Shown: positions 1-12,256, counted from the first letter of the stretch. The stretch: DNA of 64,000 nucleotides from Lycocorax pyrrhopterus obiensis (GCA_014706295.1 JACSVZ010000006.1:28743629-28807628), one strand, 5' to 3'. A program made the numbers and translations. Notes: generated by a model not told the origin, from the letters alone.

Positions 1-1103
1 TAAAACCAAGCTTTCCATTAGGAATATAAGAGCAGCTGTTAAAAAAAATAAAATATTGTCAATACTGTCTCTTCATTCAATTAACTCCTAACCTTGCAGA
101 CCACAGATCATTTCGTTTGTCACCACATCGATTAGGCAGCTCTACATTTTGGGAGTACTTCTATGCCATTAGGTTATTAGATCCAGCTAATTTCTTTCCC
201 GAGACTTACATGAATACATTTGACACATTCATTAGCTAATGAAGTTAGACGATTCATATCAAATCCTTTCTGTATGTATGGAGAACTACCCTTATCAAAA
301 CTCCAATTCAGAGACAAAATATGTATCCTTTTTCAAGATATAATATGCAACAGCTAATATTTTGAAACCAAAATTGTCATTTCCTTGCTGCTATGAAACT
401 ACAAGAAACAAGGAAATGATGTTAGGCAACAAAAAAACCTCAAAATACGAGCTGTCAAAATCATTAATAATTTAATCTATTAAGTACAGAAGCTCTCCCT
501 TTCCTATTTTAAAATGTATTTGAACTATATTTCCCGTCCAAACAGTAAAGCAATCATCTCATCTCCTGCTTTTCTGACTGTGAATGCACTAACTTTAACA
601 AGTTATTTTTATAGAGCCAGATTCAGAGAAGTTAAAAAAAATCACCTTTTTTTTTTCATATAAATTGAACCAGTAATGTAATATCTAAAGTAATTTTATG
701 TACAGAAAATAAATAGAAATGCTTCCTTATGTTTTCATGGGGTGTATAAAAGAAAACAGCCAAAACATTCTCCTACCTTAGTCAAAGATGCTTGCTGCTG
801 GCTGACTGTAACAATTTTACTTGCATCCTAGTAAACTCTTGAACAGTAATCCTGTTATGTGTCTACAGCAGTTTCATGGGGGTGGGACTTCTGTGTAATA
901 ATGAATTCACCAGGGAATTTTCCCTTTCAAAGAGTGCTGCTGCAGACAAGGAAACCACTCCACACTCACTGTCACAAGCTTTTGGATGATTAGGTTAAGA
1001 TGCAGAGAGTAAGTACATGTACACACATAGAGTGATGCAGATTCAAATATTTCATATATGCTAAAGCTTTGACAGGATGAAAACTGCAGTATGCTTCACA
1101 GGG
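1..1103. other. Unique AT-rich sequence, no gene seen
   Basis: Non-repetitive AT-rich DNA with short A and T runs. No open frame here has a recognisable domain, and no tRNA-like or LINE-like segment was seen. Confidence 0.6.
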
Positions 1104-1160
1104 AAAGTATATATATATATGTGTGTGCGTGCGTGTGCATATATACACTTTATATATGCA
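1104..1160. repeat. TA/TG compound microsatellite
   Basis: A run of alternating TA is followed by TG/CG dinucleotides and then further TA steps. This alternating purine-pyrimidine tract is a simple sequence repeat, slightly degenerate. It accounts for the short low-complexity open frame on the minus strand that encodes a run of histidine, threonine, isoleucine and tyrosine. Confidence 0.85.
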
Positions 1161-1790
1161 AAAAGGAGAGTCACAAAAGGTCATTGTGAAGAAATTATTT
1201 ATTTGGTCTATAGGGGTGTGGCAAAACAGCATGTCTGGGTCTATTAGTGAGTCTAACCATTTAATCTGAGAAAGAGAAACTCCAAATCAAGCAAGTCAAT
1301 TCTTACCCCCCCCCAAAAAAAAATTAAGACTGTCTTAATCCTAAATGATAGGCTGCATAAAAAGCAGATACACACCCAGCCTACTGGCTGTCACTAACTT
1401 CCCGTATAGAGTGGCAGCTCAGACATAATGAAGAAGCTCTGTAATATGTTAACCCAATAACATAAAAAATAGCTTCCTGCCAGCTCTCCAACAAAGAACA
1501 GTGATGTTTATAGTGATTATTATTAAGATGTATGAGCAAAAAAACCTTGGAGAGTGTGTGTGGTCACTTGAAATAGTAGACAACAAATATGAGAGCAAAT
1601 TGATACTCCGGATGAAAGAGATATAGCTGGCAAGGTTATGGCAGTGAATATGACAAAGGGTGAAGGGTCCCAGTATGCAGCCAACCACCTCAGTGGAGCT
1701 GCAAGAATAATGGTCATACGACCTGATTACTGGACTAAGTGAGCCTATCAGCCTTTATTAAATCATCCAGCAGTTTCCTTATCTCATTTA
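1161..1790. other. Unique sequence, nothing recognised
   Basis: A C8/A9 junction lies near 1306-1322. Overlapping short minus-strand open frames at 1449-1717 have no recognisable motif and are probably chance. Confidence 0.5.
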
Positions 1791-2365
1791 CAGATAAAAA
1801 GCAAAACAAAGCTGACTCATGGACTTCCAGCTCTGCAGAGCTGCTTTACAGCAGGTCAGTCCCAGCCTGTGCTGGTGTCTGGGATTACACCCTAGATCCA
1901 GGACCCTGCATTTGCCTTTATTGTATTTCAGAAGGTTCCTCTCTGTCCATCTCTCCAACCTGTCAAGGCCTTTCTGAAGGGTAAGCATAGCACCCAGGGC
2001 TATCAACCACTCCTCCCAGTTTTGATGCATCAGTGAACTTGGATGAAGGAGCAGAGTATCTTCTGAGCAAGTAACTGATGAGTAAGTTGAACAATTCTGG
2101 GCCCAGTATTGAACCTTTGGGGACACTACTCGTGACAGGCTTCCAACTAGACCCTGCGTCCCTGATAATGACCCTCTGGGATATGCTGTTCAGCCAGTTC
2201 TTAATTCACTTCACTGTCCACTCATCCAGCCCATGCTTCCTGAGCTTGCCTACAAGGATGTTGTGAGAGATGTTGTCGAGGGAGACAATATCCTCTGCTC
2301 TTCATTCATCCATCCAGGTAGATGTTTCATTGTAAATGCAATCAGGTTTGCAATCCTTCCAGCGA
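1791..2365 (-). mobile_element. CR1 LINE fragment, reverse-transcriptase part of ORF2 (broken)
   Basis: On the minus strand the translation shows hallmarks of the CR1 ORF2 reverse transcriptase. It reads SHNILVGKLRK, then a block like the usual wienWln, then SSWKPVTSSVPKGSILGP, a degraded FNIFINDLDEG/SKFADD-like block, and DRLERWTERNLLKYNKGKC followed by RVLDLG. CR1 is the dominant non-LTR retrotransposon of birds; its ORF2 supplies endonuclease and reverse transcriptase for copy-and-paste insertion. The copy is dead: a TGA replaces the expected tryptophan codon before IKNW, frames shift, and the FADD-box area is disrupted by a 36-base inverted segment (2037-2072). The element is truncated at both ends, retaining neither ORF1 nor the 3-prime tail. 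Family assignment is firm; subfamily is not determined. Confidence 0.9.
2037..2072. other. 36-base microinversion inside the CR1 copy
   Basis: The surrounding CR1 copy runs antisense on the plus strand, but these 36 bases run in the sense direction. They align with the plus-strand CR1 segment at 49428-49462 of this window. The inverted block starts with ACTTG and ends with CAAGT, so its ends form a 5-base inverted repeat. Reversing the block restores the expected antisense CR1 order. Confidence 0.8.
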
Positions 2366-5250
2366 CTCCACTTGTCTATCACTTTTATAGCTTTCTTGTT
2401 AGCTAACTCACAATAGGTACAAACAATCATAGCTTTCTTCTGTATAAATTCCAGCATTCATTCAGGGCGTGAAAGACAAATTCAACTCCCTTCCCTTCAA
2501 AAGAAACCTGCATTTCTCAACTCCATGCAACTGCCCTTACCAGTAAGTCATGAAGTGGTCTGTGTGCTTGCCATATCTTTAGTCAAAACTGTCCCAACAG
2601 GGATGCCACACTCAAGAATGTGAGTTACTTAAAAGACAAATCAAAAGAATAAACATCATCCTAGAATGTTCGAATGTGAGCATTACCTGAATAGAAGATA
2701 ACAACCTTATCTAAAGTAGAATTCTGAGGATGTTATTTCAAGAGAAATGAAAAGAATTTACAGTTGCTCAACTCAAAGGGCAGAGGGTGAAGGAAGAACA
2801 GCGAGGGAAAAGAATGATAATATTTAGCTATTTCAAAAGCAAGAGCTGAGATGTTTCCCATCTTTACAGCAGATAGCATAACAAGCAAAAAGTTTAAATT
2901 GCAGGAAAATCGGTTTTCCAATGCCTAATCATTGGATCTACCAGTAAAGAGGGAGACTCCTCAGTCTTCTTATTTGCCTGGGAGCCTGTAAAAAAAGTTT
3001 AAAAAAGTAAAAAAAGGTTAAAAGTTAAAAAAAGTAAAAAAAGCTCAGAAAAGGTATCATAAATAATCTGGGAAGAGTTAATTTTACATTGGCTCAGTGA
3101 GGTGATCTGTACATGTCTACACAACTTCTTCTGTACAAGCTCTGAATATTCAGGAGGCAGAAATGAAGCATGTTTCTGGCAGAAATAGTTTTATCCAAGA
3201 ACAAGTATACTTTTTTTAATTTGTAAAAATATTCAAAATAATTATTTTTATAGGAATTATTTATGTCAATAGAAGTGTGAATGCTATCCTGCTAATAAGG
3301 CACTTCAAAGTAATATAACACTAATTTAGCACTTCAAATAAATTTTAAATATATGCTTGATGCATTAATTGAAAAGCTTTTACCTTCACTCAAAAACAAC
3401 TAAAAGAATACAGGCTATTTATCTAAAATAAAGTTTTCTTTTTTCAATTTGATGCAAAAATTAGGAGCATGTAAGGCTGCATTTTATACTGACAGAACAA
3501 AACCTATGTGTCACGTGTACTAGACTTCTCCAAGCGCTGTGATTCAGCTCTTAATATGAAGTAATTGCACCCTGGTAGACCTTAGAATTTAATTATTCTG
3601 ACCTAACAGACTGATTTTACCTAAGATCTTCTTTTATTGATCTAATATGCAGTTGAAAGGCTGTTTCAACTTCTGGCCTGTGCATTGCTTGTATTAAATT
3701 ACTTGTTTTCATCTACTTTACAGATTACTCCATGGAAAAGTGACGCCAGACAGCCAAGGTATTGTCTTTTAGGTAAATAAATTACATGCAGCCCCCTTTG
3801 CTACTGTTAGATCCCCAGACTTGCAGTTACGCTTCTTCAATTTGATAGTTACAGTCAGTATTGGATAAAATTCTTCTATACAGTTGTTCTTTAACCACTT
3901 AAATTGCAATGTTTTGTAAGTAGAAAGTGTCCTTTGGTAAAAGAAATTAAATTCCATGAAATGCCATCTTTCTGCAAAGAGTGATTTGCCAATACTGTGT
4001 TGTAGAACTGTGACCCGGGGTTAGCAACACCTGCATGTCATCAAACCAATCACTTTTCAGGGAAAGACACAAAGCACTTGAGATATTGGAAAGTGCATTT
4101 CATCTGCAAGCTGTAAACAGACACTCTGATTGTCAGAAACAAATCATGGCTCAATGGCACTTAACATGAATAAGACATCTTCTTCACATAAGTGTTTTCT
4201 ATGCTTTTCCCCTTCCAGTCAGAGGAGCTCAATCTACATCTCTAGTACACAAAATCTCAGACAATTTTCTTTACTTTTCCATGCTAAAGTACAAATCATA
4301 CAGACAACTGGCATTGGCCTCACATGGATTCTGTATTTCAGTAAGATATTGATAATGTGTGGTGCCTATCAATTTTGCTCTGGTGATTTAAAGGCTTCTG
4401 TGTGTAGTCAGTTCTTCTGACCATTAGGAAAACGGCAGAGCTCTTGTTGCCTCTCCAGGGTAAAAGGTACCACTGCTATTATTCATCAGGAGCATAATTC
4501 ACATTTCCTTGCAGCAAAGGGTGTCAAAAGAGAACCTGGGGCACCCCTCTGTACCTGGTGTACCTAACTTTGGAGTTATCTAACTCTTTAGAGATTGCAG
4601 AACTGCACCTAAAGGTATATTTGAGACAGTCTATTAAAAAATGCCATCCTGTAACATAACATAAATACCTTGAAAAAACATTTTTGTTGCAGAGGTTTGG
4701 TGATACAGCCTTAGTAATAACATTTGGGGAGACTAGGCCAACACATTTACCATAAACATACTTCCCATAGAAACAATAATATTAGAAAATCAGATAACTG
4801 CAGCGAAGATAATGAAAAAAAATACAAGATGGACTAATATGCTATAAATAGACTGGGATGCATCAAACAGTATTGTACTGGGAAACAGTTAATAAATACC
4901 TCTGTGCATATTTGCTCCATTAAGGGGTTGCAGTCTTTTGAATTAATTCTTTTAACTATACTTCTCTGCAGCTGTATATGAAATAAAGGAGTGCATTGAA
5001 GAAAAATCTCATAAACTGCTGCAAAGAAGACTAGAAAAAACTTGTGCATTTTTCAGTTGACTTCACAACTGACTTGGTGTGTGGTGTTTAGTTAATGACA
5101 CCATAAAGTTCTTAGAAACTTCAAGGAAAAGACATGTTTTTCCTTCTACAGTTTTTCTGGAGATGCATCACTGCACTAACGTAGTGCTTACTGCATTGAA
5201 CAAACTGCTTTCCAAACTTTTACTATGAACACAGCTCTTAAGCCCAAGTA
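2366..5250. other. Unique sequence with an A-rich degenerate patch
   Basis: No gene recognised. Positions 2988-3048 hold a degenerate A-rich tract with repeated short AAAAAAGT and TTAAAA words, possibly the remains of a simple repeat. The rest is ordinary AT-rich DNA. Open frames of 60-100 codons here carry no domain signature. Confidence 0.55.
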
Positions 5251-5259
5251 TTATGATGT

Positions 5260-5502
5260 TTATGTCAATACAATTCTTAATGCATTCCTGTTGCTAGGAT
5301 AAGTTTGTTTACAGCTTGTGGATGAAGTAATTCTCATACACTTTTTGTGAGGATCCCCTGTTTTTTTCATTGACTGAATAGTTACATCTAACCTCTCTTG
5401 CCCTTCATGCGTGGGCAGCGCTTCCTCTCTTTGGATCATATCTAAAATTTCAATGGCAGCATCAGTTCTTACCAGCACCAAGGGCATTGTTCTAGCAGCC
5501 TA
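5260..5502 (-). other. Exon-like open frame, unrecognised
   Basis: A minus-strand frame starts with MPLVLVRTDAAIEILDMIQR and continues EEALPTHEGQERLDVT, then 39 further residues to a TAA at 5260-5262. The first 45 residues look like a real amphipathic-helix protein and contain two CpG-bearing codons in an otherwise CpG-poor area. Splice-like signals are present: an acceptor-like CAG at 5509-5511 and a strong donor-like CTG/GTAAGA at 5475-5467. However, an in-frame TAG (5500-5502) lies four codons upstream of the ATG, and the donor would cut the frame after five residues. I do not recognise a family. It could be a relic of an exon or chance. Confidence 0.15.
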
Positions 5503-5511
5503 GTTATACTG

Positions 5512-6520
5512 TAAGCAAAAATAATTATATCTCATCTCTTCTGAAAAGCAGGCACTGAAATGGGAGCAACCCAACACACTTTAATGAGATTCTACAAAAG
5601 CGTTTAGCCTCCTGTCTTATGACAGAACATTAAAACCACCTTTCCTTATGTTTAATTAAAAGGTGTAATATGGTTCAACAATTATTAAAATGAATAGGAT
5701 AGCTTTTGTTCTGTCAAGCATCATTTGTCTCGGAAATTTTCCTTTCTTACCAAGCTAGAGGACGGTTGTTAGGTTTCAGACTGATAGAGAAAAAAGGAAA
5801 ACACTGCTATGTGTAAAGTACCACAGGGCAATAATGAATTAGGTAGAATACTGAAGAACGAAAATGTCTTCACTTACTTATTCAGAATGCTCAGTTTCTG
5901 GTTGAGTTATCTACACTATTTGCACAAAGGTCACATTTAGTTAAACCAGATGTGTTTCCTTTGATTATATAACAACATTTCAAGATGAGAACTGAAAGGT
6001 GATTCACTTCTCATGACACTGTGGAGGACAATCACCATGCTCAAAATGCTGCTAAAGTGACATCCAGGAAAGCATCCTCACTACCCTGTTCTGCAGAGCA
6101 TGTGCTGACAAATAAGGTAAGAAAGGAAAAAACATACGGGAATTCCCAATCTCGTATTGACAATTTTTTTCGTTTGCTTTCAAGTTATTGATTCACTGGG
6201 ACATGAACCAGAACTCAACTGAAAACTGCCAGGCTCAGACAAGAAGAAAAAACTTCTACATATTAAATTATTATGCAATTATTTTATACAAAGTAGAATA
6301 TTATTAGAAAGAAAAAAAATATTTCAGAATGTTTATGAATCTGGATATTAAACCATTTAGCAGTGAAGACTCCAGTTCACAAAAATCTAGTTTGTGCAGG
6401 TATCAGAATCTAAGCTTGTTTTTCTCTCTTCGGTGTTGACCAGCATAGGCATTAAGAATTTTTTACAGGCAAGAGAAATTGAGAGCAGTAAGAATGATCT
6501 GCCATAGCCAAAAATTGATG
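5512..6520. other. Unique sequence, nothing recognised
   Basis: AT-rich DNA with no repeat family or open frame that I can support. Confidence 0.5.
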
Positions 6521-6524
6521 TCTG

Positions 6525-6650
6525 GGAGGTTCAAGCTGAAATGTAGAAACATCTTGTTCCTTCAGGAGGGTGAAGAAACACTGGAACAAATTACCTGAGG
6601 ACACTGCAGTCTCCATCCTCAAAGCTTTCAGACTCTGCTGCACAAAAAGC
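6525..6650 (+). mobile_element. CR1 LINE 3-prime-region fragment
   Basis: The plus strand carries the late-CR1 block that begins with a TTCAAGCTGAA word, passes through a diverged version of the CACTGGAACA word and ends with the segment about the effect-of-tail CTCCATCCT. These words are typical of the end of CR1 ORF2 and its 3-prime UTR. The piece is short, diverged and truncated on both sides, without the octamer tail. Confidence 0.65.
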
Positions 6651-7516
6651 TCAATTTCAAGCAGTGCATTCAATCACAATAGTGATTGTTGACCATCACT
6701 GGACAGCTGTGTAGAGTGGCAAAGCTTTCAACCTTACACTGTGCTGCAGAATACAGACTGTAGTCCAAATCATCTGCTGAGGTGAAAGCTCAGATAGGAG
6801 GAGGAAGAGAGCTCTGAGATGCTATGGGCAGCTGGTCACATCGAGATTAAGCTCAAGAGAGGCCATTTTCCTGAAATCAAGCTCCAGCTTTCATATACTT
6901 ATAGGCAGTTCAAGTAAGGATGAAGAACTCTAATTATTGGATAAAATCATGACCCTGTGATATTGAGGGCTCTATCGCTGATTTGAACAGGTCCAGGTTT
7001 TCAGCCAACATGCTCTGTTTCAGGGTGTTTGTTCTTAAAGAAACCCAAAAACTCCCACTAAACCCCATGAACAATACCCATCCACCTGCAGCCACAAAAA
7101 CCCCCCCCCAAAACCAACCAAACAACCAAACAGCTCTAACAAACGAAACAATCCTGAGACACAAGTAAATTGAATTAAAATCTCATGGAATATATCTAAA
7201 CCCATGGCCACAAGGCAGAAGTAAGAATGGACTACAGTTTTGCTATCTTGCTTCAAAACACTGGAAAGTATTCATAACTCTTGATACTGAAGAAACTTCT
7301 GCATTTCTCATGAATAACTAAACAGATTATAAATACTTTCACTTTGATATTCATAGACTGATATCAAAATAATGAAACATTCCCTGAGTTTCCTGTTTCC
7401 CATGACTTCCATCTCAAATCTTTCTTACTGACCTTTGAGAAGGGGAATTTTTTGCTCTCCTAGTTTCCCTGAAAATTAATGTAGCCAAAACCAGAACTAA
7501 GACCAATATTTAGATA
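6651..7516. other. Unique sequence with a C/A-rich patch
   Basis: No gene recognised. Positions 7078-7140 are C/A-rich with a C9 run and CCAAACAACC-like words. The overlapping minus-strand frame rich in G, W, F and V is the translation of this patch and not a protein. Confidence 0.5.
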
Positions 7517-7780
7517 CTCTTTTCTCTTCTTTCTTTCTCTTTTCTTTTCTTTTCTTTTCTTTTCTTCTTTTCTTTTCTTTTCTTTTCTTTTCTTTTCTTT
7601 TCTTTTCTTTTCTTTTCTTTTCTTTTCTTTTCTTTTCTTTTCTTTTCTTTTCTTTTCTTTTCTTTTCTTTTCTTTTCTTTTCTTTTCTTTTCTTTTCTTT
7701 TCTTTCTCCCCTCCCCTCCCCTCCCCTCCCCTCCCCTCCCCTCCCCTCCCCTCCCCTTCCCTCCCTTCCTTTCTTCCCCC
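7517..7780. repeat. 264-base homopyrimidine tract: (TTTTC)n then (CTCCC)n
   Basis: Every base from 7517 to 7780 on the plus strand is C or T. The core is about 33 copies of TTTTC (about 7540-7705, one interruption near 7565), followed directly by about ten copies of CTCCC (7706-7755) and a mixed pyrimidine tail. The long minus-strand open frames here, rich in K, E and R then G, are translations of the repeat. Long homopurine-homopyrimidine mirror-type tracts can adopt triplex DNA. The G-rich complement of the CTCCC block, GGGAG repeated, also has G-quadruplex potential. Such arrays are usually length-polymorphic and hard to assemble, so the repeat count here may not be exact. Confidence 0.97.
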
Positions 7781-8419
7781 ACTTATTTTGGATTATCTTC
7801 CTTCTTTTGTTCACATCCTAATGCTCTTTGTTGTCTTGTTTAGAAGTCTATGTTTTACCATCATATAAAGCTTTTCAGATATTTGCAAACTGTTATGACC
7901 TGGTGTACTTGCTTTAATTTGTTATCCCTCCAGCTTTTGTTGTGATAAGTTTTAGTTTGAGTGCATTTTTTAGATATATACAATCTTAAACACATTCGTT
8001 TCACAGTCATTCTAGGGGCTGAGGGAATCAATTGAATCAAGCCGTAGAAGACTAACTAATTTTAAGATTTTATATTCTGTGTATTCTGTGTAATTAATGC
8101 ATTACAACTAATTTTAAATAGTGAAGGAATAAATTTCTAGTATACTCTAACAATATTCCAAGTAGCAGTAACAAAAAAATATAAAAATTCACACAATGTG
8201 CAGACAACGCGAAGACTGAAAAATGCATAACAGATGATGGTGTGTTTTGTTTGTGGTTCTTGTAGCTTTGTTTGGGGGGTTTTTAATTGCTTGGCTTTTT
8301 TATTTATTTATTTTTTAAAAATACACACGGTGGACTTTCTTCAAGAGGCACCATGTAAACAAGCACCCCCCAGAGATCACAGAGCCAGTGAGCTGGGCTC
8401 TGCAGTGTAATGACTGTGG
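7781..8419. other. Unique sequence, nothing recognised
   Basis: AT-rich with T-rich and A-rich runs near 8270-8320. No repeat family or gene was seen. Confidence 0.5.
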
Positions 8420-8600
8420 TCACTGGGCTGCAATGAGAGAACTGCCAGTGGACTGAGGGAATGGGCCATTCCTTTCCACCCGGCACTGGTGAGGAGTGGC
8501 TGAGGGAACTGGGCTTGTTTAGGCTAGAAAACAGATGGTTAAGGAGAAACTGGTTGCGCCCTATGAGACATATAAAGGAAATTGACCAGGGCTCAGACAA
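8420..8600 (+). mobile_element. CR1 LINE fragment with internal deletion
   Basis: The plus strand matches the late CR1 ORF2 block that encodes the ILGCIRRS-like region and the LYSALVRPHLEY-like region: the GGGCTGCA word, then CACTGGTGAGG. The sequence then jumps directly to the GTGGCTGAGGGAACTGGGC word that normally lies about 100 bases further on. So the copy has lost the intervening segment. Downstream it continues, diverged, through the block that normally follows the cctggagaag word. There is no intact frame and no 3-prime tail. Confidence 0.75.
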
Positions 8601-9304
8601 GTCGAGCAAAAGGTCAAAGTGACAGTGGTGAGTAACAAAAAGAGCAATTATAATTGGATACAAAGAAAATCATCTACATAATGAAAGTATTTAGGCACCA
8701 AAGCAAGGGTCCAGAGAAGTTCGGATTTTCCATATCTGAAGACTTGCAAGACAAGTGAAAAAACCTGATCTGCCTTTAAAATTAGCCTTTCTTTAAAAAG
8801 GAGCTTTAGCTGATAGCTCCAGAAGTCACTTCCACCCTAACGTTTCCTAAGATTCCAAGATCATACTTCAGAACTGCTTCATAACCATACCACATAGGAG
8901 GCTTAGGGTTTCATTGAAGAGGGCATGAAGTGGGCACAGTGCCCTCCCCCCACTCAGATTGGGTTGCTAATATAACTCTAGAAGATTAAAAAAAAAAAAA
9001 AAAAGTCAGATTTACCACTTGGTTTATTAGCAAACATTATCTGCTAGCTACAAATTACAACCTAAATACAGTTGCTGCACTACACAGCACTGCTCCTAGG
9101 TACATACCCTACATGAAGGAGGCTGTCTCCATAACTTCCATCGTATTTTCAAAAGCTGCCTTAGTGTTTTTTGCAAAACTGATTTTTACTAAGCTATCCT
9201 TAGTGAAAGAAAAAGTAACTCAGAGACAGAAAACCAAAGAAAAGCTTAGATTGCTTTCATATGCTTAGAAACCTGGCTGGGGGCTAGAAGTAGCAGGTCT
9301 GACA
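8601..9304. other. Unique sequence with a poly-A run
   Basis: An A15-class run sits at about 8989-9004. No gene or repeat family was recognised. Confidence 0.5.
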
Positions 9305-9347
9305 TTTCCTCCCTCTCCCCCTTCTCCTCTCTCTCTCTCCCCTCTTT
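9305..9347. repeat. 43-base polypyrimidine tract with (CT)n core
   Basis: All bases from 9305 to 9347 are pyrimidines, including a short run of CT dinucleotides. This is a low-complexity tract, much shorter than the one at 7517-7780. Confidence 0.85.
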
Positions 9348-12256
9348 AATTATTTATTGACCTCAGAATTCAATGATGTCACAAGAGTGCGCAGAAGAAT
9401 TATTACCTGTTTGTCTTTTAAAAGCTACAGCTTCAGGTGCTCTATGGTGGACTCCACGGTAACATGATTTCTTGCAACTTCAGTGCTTGCAAGACCAAGA
9501 AAATAGATGAAACAAGCAAGATAAAGAACATTAGTGGATGTTCAGAAAGGAAATATTTTTTTATTTAGTGACAAGGACTGTAATAAGTTTTATTCGTCAT
9601 GTATTTGGCCTGCATATTCTATTTATAACTTAGAGAGTTGTGCTGCAAATGAACATCTGGACTTTATCCGTTCGGCTGTATTGTTACTAGCTCTGCTTTT
9701 TATTCCAAATTTATTTTCACATAACTCTGTACAGCGCTTCACATTCCCAAGGGAGTTGTTTCTACCAGATAGTATTTACATGTCCACCACCCGACTAGAT
9801 TTTCAGTAGTTTTTCCACAACTGTTTTCAAGCGTCAGAAACAAAGTGGAAACATGTCATCACACACAGTTAGGTTCACATGACAGGATTCTGAAGTAGAT
9901 GAGAAATATGAAGTTACTACACAGTTTCCAAATAGAAAAAAAACCCACTTTGATTACATGCTGGAGGGGAGAGAACTTTCTAATGTTTTATCCCAGGACA
10001 CTGTATTCTATCTGCTCTTGCTCAAGAAGATCTTGCAGTCTAATCAGGGTATAACCTCTATGATCCCACAGAGATCATCAAACATATAACATTTCCTTTG
10101 AGATTTAACACCTTGCCACCTATCCTGAAAGACTCTATATTTTCAAATCTTTAAAAAAGTCAACACAGATCAGAAGAATAGTAATTAATGAAGTTAGTCT
10201 TAGAGTACAGATTCCTTGCCAGCAAGATTTAAAGCAAATAGTTTTTAAGATAGCTATTCTGAGTTCTTACAGCTACAGCAAAAATGAAACCCTGGAACAG
10301 GAAAGGAGCTTTTTCAGAAGAGAAGTGCAAAAAGCCTGTTGATCAATAAATTTTGAGAAGGTTCAGCTGTTGGTATTTGCTTGTTTTTATTAGTTTTAAA
10401 CCTTATTACACACATCCTGCCAAATATCTATCATACATCACTTTCATTAGCAATTCAAGGATATAAATTAATAGTTAAGTTGGATATGCCAAACATGCAT
10501 ACTGGAGTGCAATTTAATATGGCCCAGATCTTCAGGTCTTAGTAAAACAGAATATTCCAACACACAATATCTTTATACTTCATGTTAGTATGTCTTTCAT
10601 TCAATCATCTTCCTTCTCAAGTGTCAACCTTGCAAGAAATAGCTGTTTTACTGACAATTGTTAAATTAAAATTGGATAGCACTTTTTTCCAAGTTTAAAT
10701 ATATATCTACCAGGAAGCTATGAGAAGGCAGTAAGAATATTAATCTTCAATGTAAAGTTATCAAATACCTTGGAAAATTACTTAAGAAAATTGGATGAAA
10801 AAAATCATTGATATAAGCATTAACAAAAATCATCAAACCTATTGGGCCAGGCTGCACATCATTAAAATAAAAAAGGTATGCTGAGGTATTGAAATGCCCT
10901 CTTAAAATATTACAACATGGTTTAAGAACCAAACCAAGATGACTTTAGCCTTATGCCCAGCCCTACTGTGGCACCTTATCTGCATTTCCACAGAACAGCT
11001 TAAATCCTCCAGTCCTGTGTGTAATGGAAAGCAAAAACGACACCCAGCACTCTGCAATCACTGCTTGTTGTGTCAGGACACACGGCATTTCTAAGACACC
11101 TACTGACACCTGACAGATAACAATAACAGGAGTAAATATTAGACAGTACCTGATACTCCAGCTCCCAGAAATAGATCCCAGCTGCTGTAAGTCCTGTATG
11201 AGTAGTAGTACTTTGAATCACTCAGTGGTCATTCTTACAACTTCCCTTTTTAAAGCCTTTACTTACAGCTATTGCAAAAAAATCACCCTTGCAAAAGGTA
11301 TGGCAGCTTAGCATCTGTCATATGCTAAAACTGACAAGGCTGATACTGTTTTCCTTTAGATATTGAGTAAGCAGATTTGTTATCTGAACAGCAACCTAAC
11401 CATATTTTGGCAGTCAACTACCACCATTTACATTTAATCAAAATCAGCATTTCTGCAAGTGATAAATGACAAGTTAGCAAGCAATTGATACTGTTCTGAC
11501 AAATTCTTTAGAAAGATATATCTTTCATAAATTCTGAACCAAATCCTCCTCAGCTTCTGCCTCACCTCTGCAAGCTTCTTGGTTTTGGCCAAAACTGTAG
11601 AGCACCTAGTAGAAAGCAAAGCAGGAATGTGATTCTTCCTTTCCAGTACCACAACTACTAAGCAAGAAACTCCTCTTTCATATAGTCAATTGATTATTTC
11701 ATCACATTAGTAGTGCTTCCAAGGGAAGACACAGGCTGCTAGTCATTCAGATGTAATCACAATCCAGCTGCCTTCCCTTATGCACTGCTTTACCTGCAGT
11801 TACCACTAACTGAAAACAAGTTAAAATGGCAGTGGTTATAACTAAAGTCAAAGATGTAGGTTTTTTTCAGAAGCAAGAGAAGTATGTCTTACCAAGAACA
11901 GTTTCATAGTCTTTAGAGATAGATGATAAAAGACAGAAGCATGAATTACTTATACATTTATTTTTTCCATCTAACAATGCAATAGTTGTTTCTTGCTTTT
12001 CAATTGACATCCCTTCATACAGTTGTGCTCTGCAGAACAATAGAGGCAGTTGTAGAAATGAAATGAGTCACAAACAACATGTGACTTGGAGCATGCAAGG
12101 CAGAGCTGACGATATCACTTGGTCTCAGCTGCCAAAGGGTGTAACAAAATCACATTTGTTTACTCTTGAATCCATAATTTTGCTGTTAATTGGAACACAC
12201 TTTTTTCTTTTTGAAAGTAAGACATTATGTAACATGCAGGGTTGCTCATAACTTAC
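9348..12256. other. Unique sequence, no supported gene
   Basis: Includes a 91-codon plus-strand open frame (9534-9809) and a 72-codon minus-strand frame (11434-11652). Neither has a recognisable domain, and both are within chance length for AT-rich DNA. A CRE-like TGATGTCAC word at about 9373-9381 is a single-site match without further support. Confidence 0.45.

Noticed and set aside
7497..7814. Open frames of 105 and 90 codons, lysine/glutamate-rich then glycine-rich
   Set aside because: They are translations of the TTTTC/CTCCC simple repeat and not a protein gene.
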